In this document: one piece after another, positions 35,021 to 48,355 of the stretch
Numbering within the stretch: position 1 is the stretch's first letter
Layout: every line of letters begins with the position of its first letter
Source: Ostrinia nubilalis
Taxonomy: Eukaryota > Arthropoda > Insecta > Lepidoptera > Crambidae
DNA: 64,000 bases
Direction of reading: 5' to 3'
NCBI RefSeq assembly: GCF_963855985.1
Contig: NC_087107.1
Span: forward strand, 8,246,001-8,310,000
Notes under the pieces: model-generated
Told to the model about the DNA's origin: nothing
The model's database searches: none
The model's input: only the letters and a program-made list of their open reading frames with translations
Made by a program: the position numbers and the translations under genes

Positions 35021-35486
35021 CAGGGTTCCGCCATATCGAATGCTTGCATTAGCAACGTTCGATCATTGAACGTTCGATGTTTTGACTTTTCGATGTATAA
35101 ATAGTGTTCGATATTTTGATTTTCGATCAATAGGGATGTTTCCTAATAAAAAAGGATGAGTTTGAATTAGTCCGTCGGTTAACTAATCAAAAAATACTCG
35201 ACACGTATTTTTCACTTTTTCAAACTAATAAAACTTGAAAGAGTTAAAGCTAGCCAAAGTTCAAAAGAAGATGCCCGTGACGTCAAGGCGTGCTTATAAG
35301 TGTAGCATTTTGTGACGTCACACGGAACTTCAACGCATCATAACTTCGTTATTACTTGCTTGAATGACAAATAAAAATATACGTGTCCAATATTTTTTGA
35401 TAATGTAATATGCGGACTAAAAGATTTTTTTAGGAAAATATTAAAATAGCCTATTGGTATTCGAAATGGCGTAGTAGGTAACCCTG
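35021..35486. mobile_element. Candidate DNA transposon with ATTAA target duplication
   Basis: Starts CAGGGTTCCGCCATATCGAAT; the right end read in reverse starts CAGGGTTACC and later has CGCCATTTCGAAT. ATTAA flanks both ends (35,016-35,020 and 35,487-35,491). No coding frame; it contains two GTGACGTCA words. Confidence 0.5.
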
Positions 35487-36131
35487 ATTAACAGGAGCCC
35501 CATGTTTACCGACACTTTGTTCTGTTATTATAACTAATTAACAAGCAAACGCTTTTTCTAGAGGCTGTTATAATTTTCCGCAGATTAAATAAACTTAGGT
35601 TTCGTAATTATGGTAAAATATGCCCTGTTCCGCTTCCCTGTTTTCTTGACTAAAATATGAAAGATAATTATCAACAAGCTCGGTATTATTAAATACTTAA
35701 ACCTTAATTGAAAATGCTGACACCTCCTTGCTCCTTGTGTGTCCAAATCTTCTTACCTACTCATCTTAGGTATAATATCTCATTTTTTTCCTCTCACACT
35801 TTTATCTCAAATCAATCTGTGTAGAATGAATGATCACATCAGATTTAACATCTTTGTTGCAAAATAGCAACTACTACATTAACAAAAGATGCTTCAAAGT
35901 TAAGCTTGATGTGCCATCATCCGTATATCCAACCCTGACTCATAAATAAATTACAGTGATCACATAGCTAATGCACACAATAACTATTTTTTGATTAACT
36001 GAAACAAAACATCTATCTCCGTCCAAGAAAATGGCAAATGTTTGTATGTGTATAGAATTTTCCGCACGATTTCATTCCATTATTCATCTAATTAAATTCC
36101 AGACAGGATTGGGATAACCTACTGTCTAGGA

Positions 36132-36364
36132 CAGCGGTTCCCAAACTTATTTTGTCTACAGCCCGCTTTGAGAATAAATTCTTTTTAGCGCCCCCATTTG
36201 TAGTCGAGTGTCGAGTGCTCAGTCGGTGTCTATGAGTCCTCCTAGTAAATGACGCCTCCCAAGCCTCTACACAACGTCCCATTTTTTTTCTGGGTCTCTT
36301 ACCGCCCCCCTTTAAGCCTGCAGCGCCCACAAGGGGGCGTTATCGCCCACTTTGGGAAAGACTG
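36132..36364. mobile_element. hAT-type MITE
   Basis: CAGCGGTTCCCAAACTT at the left; reverse complement of the right end is CAGTCTTTCCCAAAGTGG. Flanking 8-mers GTCTAGGA and GTCTAAGA (one mismatch) fit the hAT 8-bp target duplication. The interior is rich in CGCCCCC blocks. Confidence 0.75.
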
Positions 36365-36421
36365 GTCTAAGACTAGGTAGATCAGGTTTCGACGTGCCTA
36401 ACCTAGTTTAATAGAATCGAA

Positions 36422-36724
36422 TCTATACTTCTATACTAATATTATAAATGCGAAAGTAACTCTGTCTGTCTGTCTGTCGTGCTTTCACGCCTAAACCACT
36501 GAACCGATTTTGATGAAATTTGGCATAGAGTAATTTTGATAATTATTATTACTGACGGGATTGCTACATCTCTCCCGCAAGTTTAAAACAATATAGAGTA
36601 AGTTTGAGTCCTGGGAAAGGACGTAGGATAGTTTTTATCCCGGTTTTTGAAACAGGGACGCGCGCGATAAAGGTTTTCTCTGACACAAAATTCCACGCGA
36701 GCGAAGCCGCGGGCGGAAAGCTAG
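36422..36724 (+). mobile_element. Helitron-like element with small internal insertion
   Basis: A|TCTATACTTCTATACTAA ... GCGGGCGGAAAGCTAG|T. Compared with the copies at 28,038 and 59,827 it has about 60 extra bases (about 36,537-36,600) bounded by ATAGAGTAA on both sides. Confidence 0.82.
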
Positions 36725-38546
36725 TCTAAAATAGATTTAAAAGCTAGGTTGAAGGTGATTATTATTTAAAGTTTCGGCTCCTCAAGTTCAAGGATTTGTT
36801 CAGAAATTATTCGTTAGCATTTACGTTGACGACGTCATGTTGATATTGATTCAGTGTCCATTTTGCTAAGAAAAATTGTCAATTTCATAAAGTCCTACAA
36901 TAAATGTTGTATTGATTGTTCTTAACTACGAATTACACACATCGCACTTTTCTATCTTTTTTCTCCGCGCTCATAACCATAAATAATGATAAAATCATTT
37001 TGACGCATATTCTTCATAAGGTATCAGATTTATCACTGTAGCTTCTGCAGCTAATAAAAAAAAAGAAAATTCTTTGGAGATCGCGATATGACTAAGATTA
37101 TGACAGAGAAAAAACTTCTAACTTATAAACTTCGTTTTTACACTTTCTAACATACTTTGTTTCTCTTGATACAAATGCCATTATGAAACATCAAAGACCA
37201 AACTAACATAGGTTTTACCTTGTGTCTCTAGCTCAGATCATAGAAAGAGAATAGATATGAAGTCGCGCGTAACTACAACGAGAACCAGTGTCCCCACATT
37301 TCCCCCACCACACCTCCCACACACACATTCAACTGTGTAAAAACAAAGCGACTGAGAGTCTACGACAACATGTGCAACCGGCTTAAAAGTGCTGTGATTG
37401 GCCAGAAGGCGTGCCTTATGGCCAATCAATGGCCGCGTGACGTGACGCACACTTTGAAAAAAGCAGTTAGAGAGAAGAAAGATAAAATGGAGTCGATAAG
37501 ATATCGATACTTTAAATCCTGGGGGCAAGGCTCGAAATTGGTTTAAAAAATGCTTGTATGAAAACCTTTTTATTATTATACGTTATTATTATGTTCTTTA
37601 ACGATTTTTGCATAAAGGAGTCAGTTCCATTTTGTATGGACGAAAAACTCAGAATCAATTATTGGGACTAAATGAAGTTACCTTATATTAATTTACCCCA
37701 ACCAAAGCTCAATGTCGTTATCGATGGAGTATAGAAGTTATAGACTGACAAAGTTTGTATGAAAAGTCATGGGTTAAGTAGGTACTTGCGATTTTTACCA
37801 GTATTTACAATATTGGTAATATATTATTATTTACTTTAATAATAATAACAGGATCACTGTAATTATTATTAACTACTATCGCGCATTAACTTTTTAATTA
37901 TGGCGAAATTCGTACCGCCTATGTTTATCAAAAATAATGCCTATATTAGGCTTTCAACTAGCTCTTATAGTAATTACATAGTTGACAGTTACTAATCCCT
38001 TCTACTATTGTTATTGTTTTTGTAAAAACTTAAAAATCGCAAGCAACTCATGATTTTTTCATTCAAAATTAGAAAATGGAAAATAATAATTTACTTCTAT
38101 TTATCGATAATAGGAAACCGTATTAGAACACGAGCCCTGCACTATGTTACGACCGGCACATGCGGCCGTACTGTGTATTTTCACGCGTCAGTGGATATCG
38201 GAAGAAATAAAATACATTGCGCAGTAGTTACGCATGACATAAAGTGGTTGCTAACTAAATCGTCAATGTACAACGTGTTTGAATTTTTATCACCACTAAT
38301 TTCGATATCGCAGTAAATGTCACGGCACTGAATTCGTTCGTAAAAATGTTTAGTTTTTTTTATTTATAAGCAAAATACCAATGGATTTGCAATACTTACA
38401 TGTGGTAAATGACTTCATTGTTCCTGTAGTTCTTCGTTTCACTTATTATGTTATTGCACGTTACGACGCATTATCCAACAATATCGGAGAACATTTCCTC
38501 AGTACGACTGAATCGCGACTAACCTGGCGTCGCGGGCGATGTTCGT

Positions 38547-38617
38547 TTCTGGGCATATCGCGGAGACACGCGCCACGCCCCCGTTTCACATCTATTCCCT
38601 TCTATGATCTGAGGTCT
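38547..38617. repeat. Dispersed 70-bp repeat (second copy at 17,114)
   Basis: CTGGGCATATCGCGGAGAC, CGCCACGCCCCCG, TTCACATCTATTCCCTTC and TATGATCTGAGG align with 17,114-17,184. Confidence 0.55.
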
Positions 38618-38731
38618 CTAGATTGTCGATTGAGTCATTTACCTCGGTGAAAGGTAATCGTGACATTATAACCTATTGTTTCCTTACACTATAAGTTGCC
38701 GGTTGAATGACTTTTGGGAAACCGCAAAATA

Positions 38732-38913
38732 TCCTACTTACTATTAAATATATAAATGCAAAAGTTTGGATGTCTGGATGTCTGATGTTTGTTACTCTTT
38801 CACGCAAAAACTACTAAACGGATTTTGATGAAACTTTGCAGTATTATTGTTTATAACCCACATTAACATATAGGCTACAATTTATGACGATCTGTGACAA
38901 ACGAAATTTCACG
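38732..38913 (+). mobile_element. Helitron-like element, 3'-truncated
   Basis: A|TCCTACTTACTATTAAATA start and GGATGTCTGGATGTC, CATATAGGCTACAATTTATG interior as in 18,717 and 21,177. The copy stops at ...GAAATTTCACG without the CTAG end. Confidence 0.7.
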
Positions 38914-39235
38914 ATGGTTAATAAGATCTTCAGGCGTTGTTAAATATTAGTTTAAATCGATTGGGACAAAAATTTTCACCAGACGCTTAGAAATTTATAT
39001 TTATGGCTATACGTGCAATTTCACATGCTTCCTGTCCAAAACTATAAAATTACACTGTATTAATCTGTGTTTAGACGTGATTAAAGATTAACAAGAATTT
39101 CTGAAAGAAGTCTGTGTCAAATGTTGTGAATTTGTGACTCAACCAATCACAAGATGCTTAAGTTTGAATTCCGTTTTGAGCTGCGTTTCATAATAGGCGT
39201 CGTATGGAATTCAGCCATAAAGGTGCAATACCAAA

Positions 39236-39302
39236 GTCATCATCATTTCAGCCATAGGACGTCCACTGCTGAACATAAGCCTCCGCCAATAATTTCTATG
39301 TG
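39236..39302 (-). mobile_element. RTE-type retrotransposon tail, short fragment
   Basis: CATCATCATTTCAGCC, GGACGTCCACTGCTGAACAT and CCTCCGCCAATAATTTC. Confidence 0.65.
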
Positions 39303-39580
39303 TCCAATACTAAATAATAGGTCCTACATAGTAAAAGAATGATGAACAATTTTCACACGACGATCTTATTTATCTATGATAAAGTATATGCTAACACGGA
39401 ACGGAAGTGAGCACCCGAATGTACCTACATTTCGTAGAGAAATATCGCGAGACCCGAGTATCGAGCAACGGGAGGGAATATCAAATACCTAACAATTACG
39501 TAACTCAGGCTGAAACCACACTGGGATGGAGTAAATTTTGGTATTTCAGAGGAACACGGTTTAGCTACATGTCGTGATTA

Positions 39581-39796
39581 TCTATCTAATACCTATATTA
39601 TAAAAGCGAAAGGTCACTGACTGACTCACTTACTCATCACGAAATCTCAGAAACTACAAGTGCTAGGAGTCTTAACTTTTGCATGGGGGTTCCTCCTTTT
39701 AGAACGTAGGTGCTCACTAAGACGGGATTTTCCAAAATTCAACCCCAAAAGGGGTAAAACGGGGTCCACGCGTACGAAGTCGCGGGCGTCCGCTAG
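39581..39796 (+). mobile_element. Helitron-like element, CCACGCGTACGAAGTCGC subfamily
   Basis: A|TCTATCTAATACCTATATT start and CGCGGGCGTCCGCTAG|T end. Interior CACTGACTGACTCACTTAC and CAACCCCAAAAGGGGTAAAAC; related to 9408-9565 and 56,945-57,337. Confidence 0.78.
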
Positions 39797-40900
39797 TTAT
39801 CAAAGTGCATAAATACGATAGTGCAAAATTTACTTCCTTATCTCGTGCAAAAAAATCTTAAAAAATTCGGAAGCAATTCTATCCACTTCTCGTTCTGAAT
39901 GAGTTCAATGAACTTTTATCATTTGCACCCTCTTTTGTTACGGAGTTTTCAACAAGTCTGCGAATGGAAGAAAATATTTTTTAAACATGGCAACCTACAT
40001 TCAGAAGTTGTGTTCCCTTGAGTTTTGAACTGTCGAGGTTGCCAGTACTTAAATAGGTTAGACCTTCATTTCCCAGTCATATTTGGGGGAGTTACTACGG
40101 GACTTGATGAGATAACGTCATTATTTCGAAGTGAAAATTGTTCAATGAAAAGTTCTAAATGTAAAACAGTTACCTTGTCGCTTGTACGAATAAAAATATT
40201 TTTTACCCGATTGCACCAGAAGGTTTTTTTAAAATTTATTTATCATTGAAAAAAAACACAGTTATGTTCTTACAATAATCTATTACCAATTAAACCTAGT
40301 ACGGGTATTCGATAAATTATACAGACTTCTAACGAATTTGCCTCAGGATCAATAAATGCTGATGGCGATTACACAAATATTCGCCCCTTACTGGATTCTA
40401 ACCTGCGACTGTTGGTTTTCTCTTGAACTCTTCCACCAATAACAAAATATTTATGGAATCTGTAATTTCGTAAATGTCATCCGTAACTCATTTACAATAC
40501 TTGCATCTATGTAATACATGACCAAGATCAGAAAGTAGGTAAACAAAATTACATACATTCAAAGAAATAGAAAATTCAAAATAAACAAGGTTAATGCTCA
40601 AAGTTTAAACTTTGATGTTAACGACTTTGTAATAATTAAGAACGGCTAAGTCCGTTGATGGTGCTTACAGAATTCTCTTTTCTGCTTCAACTTGCATATT
40701 TGATGCATCTCAGAATAGAATTGTAGAAAGGTATGCGCTATTTTCATCTATTTCAGAATACATGGCGCAGTACAGTAATAACGAAACCAAATAAGCGACT
40801 CTAAAGGCACCTTATTATAGACTTTAAGACTTGCTTAAGCCATATACAGAACAATGCAAGCCCCAGGGACTCAAGTCTAACTTGGAAAGATCATCTAGCG

Positions 40901-41115
40901 CACTGGTTCCCAAAGTGGGGGGCGCAAAGACCTTTAAAGGGGGGCGCGGGCCATCTGTGTACCAAGTATAAAAAACCTGCGACCGCTGAGAGAATACATT
41001 CCAGACTGCTCGATACGACCAACAAAATTAAATAATCGTGACTGGAGGAGGGGGCGCGCGGAATTTTTTGTATGGTCGAAAGGGGGCGCGTCTTAAATAA
41101 GTTTGGGCACCAAAG
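40901..41115. mobile_element. hAT-type MITE
   Basis: CACTGGTTCCCAAAG left; reverse complement of the right end is CTTTGGTGCCCAAACTT. Flanking 8-mers ATCTAGCG (40,893-40,900) and ATCTAGAG (41,116-41,123) differ at one base. GGGGGCGC blocks inside resemble the element at 36,132. Confidence 0.75.
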
Positions 41116-44100
41116 ATCTAGAGTTTTCTATAACTCGGCAAAAGGCAGAGCATGTATTGAAAAGTTAAACTAAAACGAAATAGCGCAAGTTTCGGAATGA
41201 AGATTTCATTTTTGATGGCATTCGTCCGGCGACTTCAATTGGAATTTCTTGGCTTATGAATTGTTATTTTATTCAATTAGGACTTCGAGTTTGTTCTAGC
41301 AAAACAGTTTTACTGTTTTAACAGGGTTGTCACTGCTGTCAGGTGTGTGATAAAACCGGACAGGTTTTTAAATGGTGCCCGATAAAATCAGATAGCCAGT
41401 ACATTATTTAACTACATTACATTAAAATTTTGACGTATTATGTATTGGCTGATCATTTCGGTTCGGTTTAAAGAACTGACAACCCTAGCCGTGTGTAGAA
41501 AAGTCTGGAATGTTTCCTTGCTTGAATTTAAAAACACGTCTATTTTATCATGAGAGAATTTGCGAAATGATAACAAAAACATCAGACTCATTTGAACGTG
41601 CAAAAAACACTGCCACGCCTTCCGCGTTGAAGTTGGAACAAACAAAACCTGCGTCTATGTGAAATGTTAATAAACACAAAATGAGCAGACGTAATTAGAA
41701 TTACCAGCAGACTGATTACATAATCAAACCGAGACCAGCGCTTGAGCTAGCGCCATTTCATACACGACCCTCCTCGTAACCCGAGCGACCAATAATAATT
41801 TCCTGTCCCTCACACAATAAGTCATTCATTAGCCTTAATTTATGCTCCTTGCACTCACCTACCACGGGCAATTTAAAAAGCATAACTCGTGTTTCCCTCA
41901 TTGTTCGCGATTCGTTGCCGAGTCCGCCCCGGTGGGTTTTAAAGCCGACGAATTAAAGCGGCAGTGTAAATAACATTGTAGTCTTTACGAGAGCTCGTGT
42001 GTGCATTGCACGTATGCGGCTTCTGTGACATGGCGGCGTGGTGACGTCACCGCGCGGCTATTCGATGACGGTTGGCCACCGTTTTATGTGGTTTTATGTA
42101 CAAAGGTTGTAAAAATACGGGTAATCACCACGTGTGTGATGATTAATGGAGACGCAATGTCAAGTTTGGACGCCTTGATCAATCTTTTTTAAGGTTCCTT
42201 AGCCAAAAAAATATGCTTCTGCTGTCAATCTGTCAGCGGGCTGAATAATAGTCTTAATAGGTACAGATTACACAAAAAGTATCTATAAGGATTAAAGGGT
42301 TTACAACAGAAGGGATTTATGGAAGTATTTAATCGAATTAGAGAATCAACGTACCTACGATCTTATGTGACGGTTGAACCCTTCATTTTCATTCAGACTT
42401 GTATGATTTGGGAAATAATGTTGACTAGATAAATACATTAGACCTTTATTACCCAAGTTGTCTGCCGTGACCCTTGTGTTCGGATATTGAACCCGGAAGT
42501 TTTGAGGAAAGGTATTCTGGTTTGGTCACTCGAGGGACACCAAACAATTGTGTTGAGTTATGAAAGAAAATAACCCCAAGGATGGGGCTGGTTAAACCTG
42601 TATTAGGTTACATTAATCCATTTTAGAAATAAAATCGTGGCTGAAGTTCGAATTTGCCGTGAGAAAGCCGAATTCGTACGCGTGTGATTCAATGTACAGA
42701 ATAAATCACTAAAGCTTTAAACTGCGAGATCTTACGTAGCTGCAATAGAGGCTATTTTGCAACTATACTCTGACGTGTCCGACTGTACGTACCGAACGAA
42801 AGGTGTGTCATCGGCCAGGTATTCGAAACATTGAAATGCGCGAGCGTCGATATTAACCTTACCGATAACGATGCTCCGTGATCGCGACTGGATACCCATT
42901 ATCGATTCCCTGATAACGAAACTAGTCCGACTCGATTGTGCAGCATGCTATGAAACTATCGAATTACGTGTTCCAAGTCACGCGATCAACTTTTTCAGAT
43001 CGCGATGATTTACAAATTTCCCTGGCTCTAATTCAGCAGTAATTGCCCAAAGCTCGCTCGTCAAGTTTGATTGTGCGGTTGGCCTGTTTGGTTAATTTCA
43101 ATGTCCCGTATTTCGCTGCCGGAACACAAGCGTTTTCCCTTTTCATTGCTGCCTAACTACGCCATATTCCAAACAAAAGCCAACACAGTTATCGATGTTA
43201 CACCCAAAGGAATCTTAGAGCCAAATGGCAATTTAATGGTAGCCATAACAACTTCTTGACTAACTTTCAAACATCTGCGGACCCGTACAGAAACTTCGAC
43301 CCTATAAAATAATTTTGCTCCGTATCAAATATCAAATATTATGAGTTTGAGTAAGCAAATATTAGATTGCAGGCTTCTTCATGTAGGTCAAAAATAACTC
43401 TAGTTATAGAAGTTATAGAGTTTACGAGCCGCCATAAAACGCAAAACTATATGACTCAATCGAATAGATGGCAATCATGTAGATTCAAAATTTAATTTTA
43501 CACTAGACTTGCGTTACCCATCTCTGCATCCCAGAACAGTCGTTATTTCTTTAGCGTCAACGAATCCAGTACAGTAATATCGCATTTTCGTTTCGCATCT
43601 AAAACTGTCCCCAGCAGCGCATCGTTTGCCGAGGTAAGTAAGTATCGACAGAAAGTAATTCGATCATGCCCGCCTTGGCAGCCGCTGTCAAGCTAAGTAG
43701 GCATCTAATGGAAATCCTATGTTCTACTCTCTGAGTAGATGGAACACAGATCCTTTACATGCCTGATATTTTTAGCAACACGCTCGGATTGTCAGCCTGT
43801 GCGAAGCTGTAGTGAAACGACCGACAGTGAGTGGCAAACAAACGTACTGAATTAATTAATGATTGTATAGTATTTTGATACAGACTACAGAATTCGATCA
43901 TTGAGGAGAAAATAGAGATTTAAGCTTAATTATTTAAGCCTGTCTTTCAAAGCAACGGTGACGTGACAAGGTGATTTCCACGGATTAAAAGCTTATTACT
44001 CATTCATAAATAATTATAACGTTTCCAATTTTTTATTTCTTTTTTATTAGTACATCTATTGAGTACGTACGTAAATTCTTAAAAAATCAGTCATTGGATC

Positions 44101-44808
44101 AACCTTTTACTTTAGTATTTCCAAATAACTGTTTACACTTCGCTCGTCCCATAAAACTATCTGTCCAAAACTGCTATTTATCAGAATCACGTCGTTTAGT
44201 TCCACCGCCAAAATATGGTAGTGGAACTAAAATGTACTTTATTACAGAAATAATGGGTCTTTAAGTTCCAAAACAATCCGACTCACGACTAAACTCCGTC
44301 ATGAACTCGTGAATATATTTGTATTCGTTTATGAATACGAAAACAGTTTTAAGGCGATTATCTCCATTTTGCAAGAAATAAAGTATAAAATAAAACGCAC
44401 ATTCTCTTTAGTGTTTCATAAACAGTGCACCTGCAGAGATTCTAATCGGGCTTAAAAAAATCGCTTCAAATTATAACGTAATGTTTTCCCATTCCCTCAA
44501 TGGGCTCGGGTCGTTACATTTAACTGCCTCGAGGTCGTTAGGAGAGAGAAAAACGCTAAGAGAAAAGGGGATGTTATATCCGATTCGATAAAGTAAACTG
44601 CTACCTGTAGAGTCTCGCTTCTATTACTTAATTTAAAAGCACTCCAGCAAAAAATGCTTTGCCAGAGATCGGACAAAACATGTTTTGGTAAAGGGAATGG
44701 TTAAATGCTTTCATTGACTCAGAGCACACTTGATTTAAGGAGTTCTGAGTGTACTTTTACAAGATTTTGTAAAAGAAAAATACAATTTGTTTTTTGAAGT
44801 ATGATATA

Positions 44809-44972
44809 CTAGTTGACCCGACGAATTTCATTCATACCGCCTATGTTCATCAGAATTTTCAGAAATGATGTAGGAGTCTAATCAAATGGTGAAAGAATTT
44901 TTCAAATCGGTCCAGTTGTTTCGAAGCCTATTCAAAACAATCAAGTCTTTCCTCTTATAATATTAGTGTAGA
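44809..44972 (-). mobile_element. Helitron-like element, diverged
   Basis: On the minus strand it runs TCTACACTAATATTATAAGAG to ...GGGTCAACTAG|T. The 5' flank is G rather than A, so the left edge is less certain. Confidence 0.6.
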
Positions 44973-47148
44973 CAATATGCGCACACACACATAACATCAA
45001 GAAAACAAAAGACAGTGCGGATACCTAACAAGGCTAATTGTGAAACGTCACCACAGATTATTAACCACATTTATAACAACAATACGTTGGCGGTGTCACA
45101 GGAACAAGAGTAATTAAGCTCAGCGGATAGTACAATAGATCCCCATTACAGGTACATCGGCAGTATTTGCCCCTGAGGGGCAATATTGTGGGTAATAATC
45201 CACCACTGACGGAAACCCTCCGAAGGGTACCTTGATGATATTGTCATTGTCGCAGTAGGAATTACATTCCATTTGTTGTTTCCTCATTTCTTTCCGTTAA
45301 ACGATTTTTCTTTTTCCTTGTTTCTCTACAGTTTAATTATAAAACAAGTAGCGATTAACAAAAAAGATCGAGTCTCTATATTATTTTTTGCGAATTTTAA
45401 TTAAATTTCTGCTCCGCGATTCTAAACCAAGTTCATTCAATTTTCCGATCAATTTAGTATGCAGCTCGTGGCGGAGTCGTTAGCGACTAGTGTACGTCAT
45501 TGGGTTCACCAACGTTTAATGTTTGCCAGAATCCAAATAGATAAGGGAACAAATAGTTGTGGTGGCATCCTAATTAAATTTGATTGTTTCTGCTCCAGAT
45601 CACGTTCAAAATTCTTTTTATATCGAACGATTTAAGTGCTCGTGCACTTAAGTACTTAAAGTCGATTAACTGTAAGCAAAAAATATGATAAACATACAGG
45701 GAAAAACATCAAAAGGCAGCTTTTTATAAAAGGATCATGTAAAAGAATATAATTGATTGTCTGCAACTCTTTCCCTTGGGTATAAAACGTGGAAAGTTAA
45801 TTCTGCTTTAAGTGTTGTACTTTTTTTCATTGTTAACGTTTAGTAGTTGATTTTTATTGAATACTAGGTTCTGCCCGTTTACTTATGCCGTTTTCGGGGA
45901 TCAAAAACGAGATTATGAAATCTACCAAAAAAGAAAACAGTTTCTCTAGATTGGATATTTTGGAATGAGGTTTCTATAAAATTAAGTTTCCATTTTGTAA
46001 GTGGAAAAGTTGGGTTTGGTCTGGTAGAAGTTGGTATTACGTTCGGTCGCCGGATTGTCTTCCGGTGATTTCAATCGCTTTCGCTTCTTAGGTACAATGG
46101 CGGCTTGATATCAAATCACAGGCGGAAGGACCGTCGTAAAATTGTGGATTTTACTCCAAAGTTCTGTTCGCTTTGTCCGTGTGGAATTAGGAGCTTCTCA
46201 TTTTTCTATGTGGAACCCCAATTATTTTTCCTTAATAAAAACGTTAGTTTACTTCTTATAACATCAGCTATCTTCCAGTTCAGCCCCTTCAAAATTGGTT
46301 TAGCGATTTCAAAGATAACTTGGGAGAAACAGACAGTAAGCAAATTAATGGATACCAAAGTCACCAAACATAGTTACGCTTTATTTATTTGTAAATCCGC
46401 CATTATATTAAATCCGTAACTCGTTTTAGAACAACGATGATAATAAAATAAATATACTCGTACTGTAGTCCTTGGCAAGATATCTGTTTATCTTGCTGAT
46501 ACACATAATTATCGGAAATTTTGCAGTCGAAGACCGACTAGCATTGACAATGACCGAATTATCTACATCATTGAGTTGTTAACAAACCTACGAGTATCTT
46601 TGATTTCAAAGAAAAATAATAAAACATATTCTCTTGATTTAATGTGATTCACATCTATTGATTTGATATCCATTGTGTTTATTTTCTGACCAGTTTTAGA
46701 GATGAACACAATATGACCTTGTTCAATAATGTCACTTTATTCTTAATCTATTCCGTATTTTACGCATTAGTCACAAAGATTGATCATTGATTTCTTAGCA
46801 AACCATTATTTAAATTTTGACGACCAGATTAAGTTGAGGTGAAGCGTTAACTTATTTTTTACTTCTTCTCCATACCTTTTTTGTTGTCCTTCAACAAAAA
46901 GTCAAACATGGCGCAAATGATTTGCCGTTTTCACGTTTCACGTTGTCCGTCGGACTTGGGACTGAAGGGTGCTCATAACGAGTGTCATGGATGGAGGCTA
47001 TTACCCAGAGCAGATGATTGCTTATTGTTGCCCGCCACAATGGCCAATCAATGCCCATTGCTGTACAAGCCAAGATTTACAAAGTCCGATTCCGTTTAAT
47101 CACGGAAACTTTGGATTTTTTTTGGAGTGACTCATGAGGGACTTTGTG

Positions 47149-47384
47149 CAAGGTGTCTTAAAATTAACACGTCACTGGCACCAGAGGTAGATGAGCCACG
47201 ACACATCGAAAAAATATATTTCTATTTTTTCAAAACTCATCAACCTCATCATTAACTTTTCTATGGACGTTAATAACGAAAATTGGTCTTATCTCAAAAC
47301 TTTTGAGACAGACATGTTAGGATTTTTCGATGCGTCTTATCCACAGCCAGTGTCAGTGTGACGTGCTAATTTCGGGACACCCTA
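47149..47384. mobile_element. MITE related to the GGTGTCCCGAAAT element
   Basis: AGGTGTCTTAAAATTAACACG at the left aligns with the reverse complement of the right end, AGGGTGTCCCGAAATTAGCACG. ATCGAAAAA words also pair further in. No clear target duplication. Confidence 0.6.
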
Positions 47385-48355
47385 TATTTAGATTTACCAC
47401 ACACTCATCAGCAATGAAAATTTTACATCTCATTAGTTTTATTAACAATCCAAATTGATTTCGCAAATGGTCTAATAAAAACATGGCTGCATTAATTCAG
47501 TTCACGGCGGCTATTACCATCGAATTCTCCGTTCCCTCAATTCGGATATTCTTCCCATTGCCCATAAATATAGCGCCATTAAAAAGCTAAGCGGCCGAGA
47601 AGGCGGGCTGCTTAAATATACTTTGCACGAATGCGTAAATTGATATAAATACTTCTTTGATATCTACCTTCTGCGAGGGGCAAGAGTGTTTCATCGGCTT
47701 ACTACAATATATTTATGTCTGTGTCTAATGCGAGAATCGTTCGTATTGTAAGTTAGGAAAAAAACAACCCTTTATTTTTTTTTTTGTTTGATTCTTTCCT
47801 TGGAGGGAAAGGCAAAGACATACGCCATACAGCCAAGTCTTAAGTTTTTAACAATATTTCGAGTAACACATTTGTTTGTATGTGGCCTGTTTTTTTTTAT
47901 TTATTTTTTTCAATTTAAGTAGCTAGGACTTCAGCATTTTTAGACATCAAACTTAGGCTCAATAAAACTATTTCTTGGCGCATTTTTAAACCATTACGAA
48001 GCAAAAATTTTCTCTTTGTTGTCTCTCGTAAACAAAGAAAGAGACAGTCAATGGCGCTAGACTTACGAGACTTCATAAAACGTGGTAGTACTGGCCTTGG
48101 GTTGTCTGGAAAAGGTTTCGAAGAGATTGTAGTTTATTGTACCGAGTGACCTATTCATTGGCACATAGAACGCACTTATTGATAGTATCTCTATCAGCAA
48201 AAGACTTGGATCATTTGGAATTCCATAAAAACACATTAGTGTCATTTTAAAATCATAGCGGTTTTCTTTATGACGGTCAAAATATATGACCATAAAATAC
48301 GTTTCATATTACCACCGAAAACAATCCATTGCTTTTAGCGGATTGGGTTCTACAT

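Noticed and set aside
43600..43640. Alternative first exon ending at GAG|GTAAGTAAGT
   Set aside because: The donor is strong, but no acceptor, start codon or coding frame supports an exon.
46105..46419. 104-codon plus-strand open frame
   Set aside because: AT-driven composition, no domain and no splice signals consistent with the second gene.
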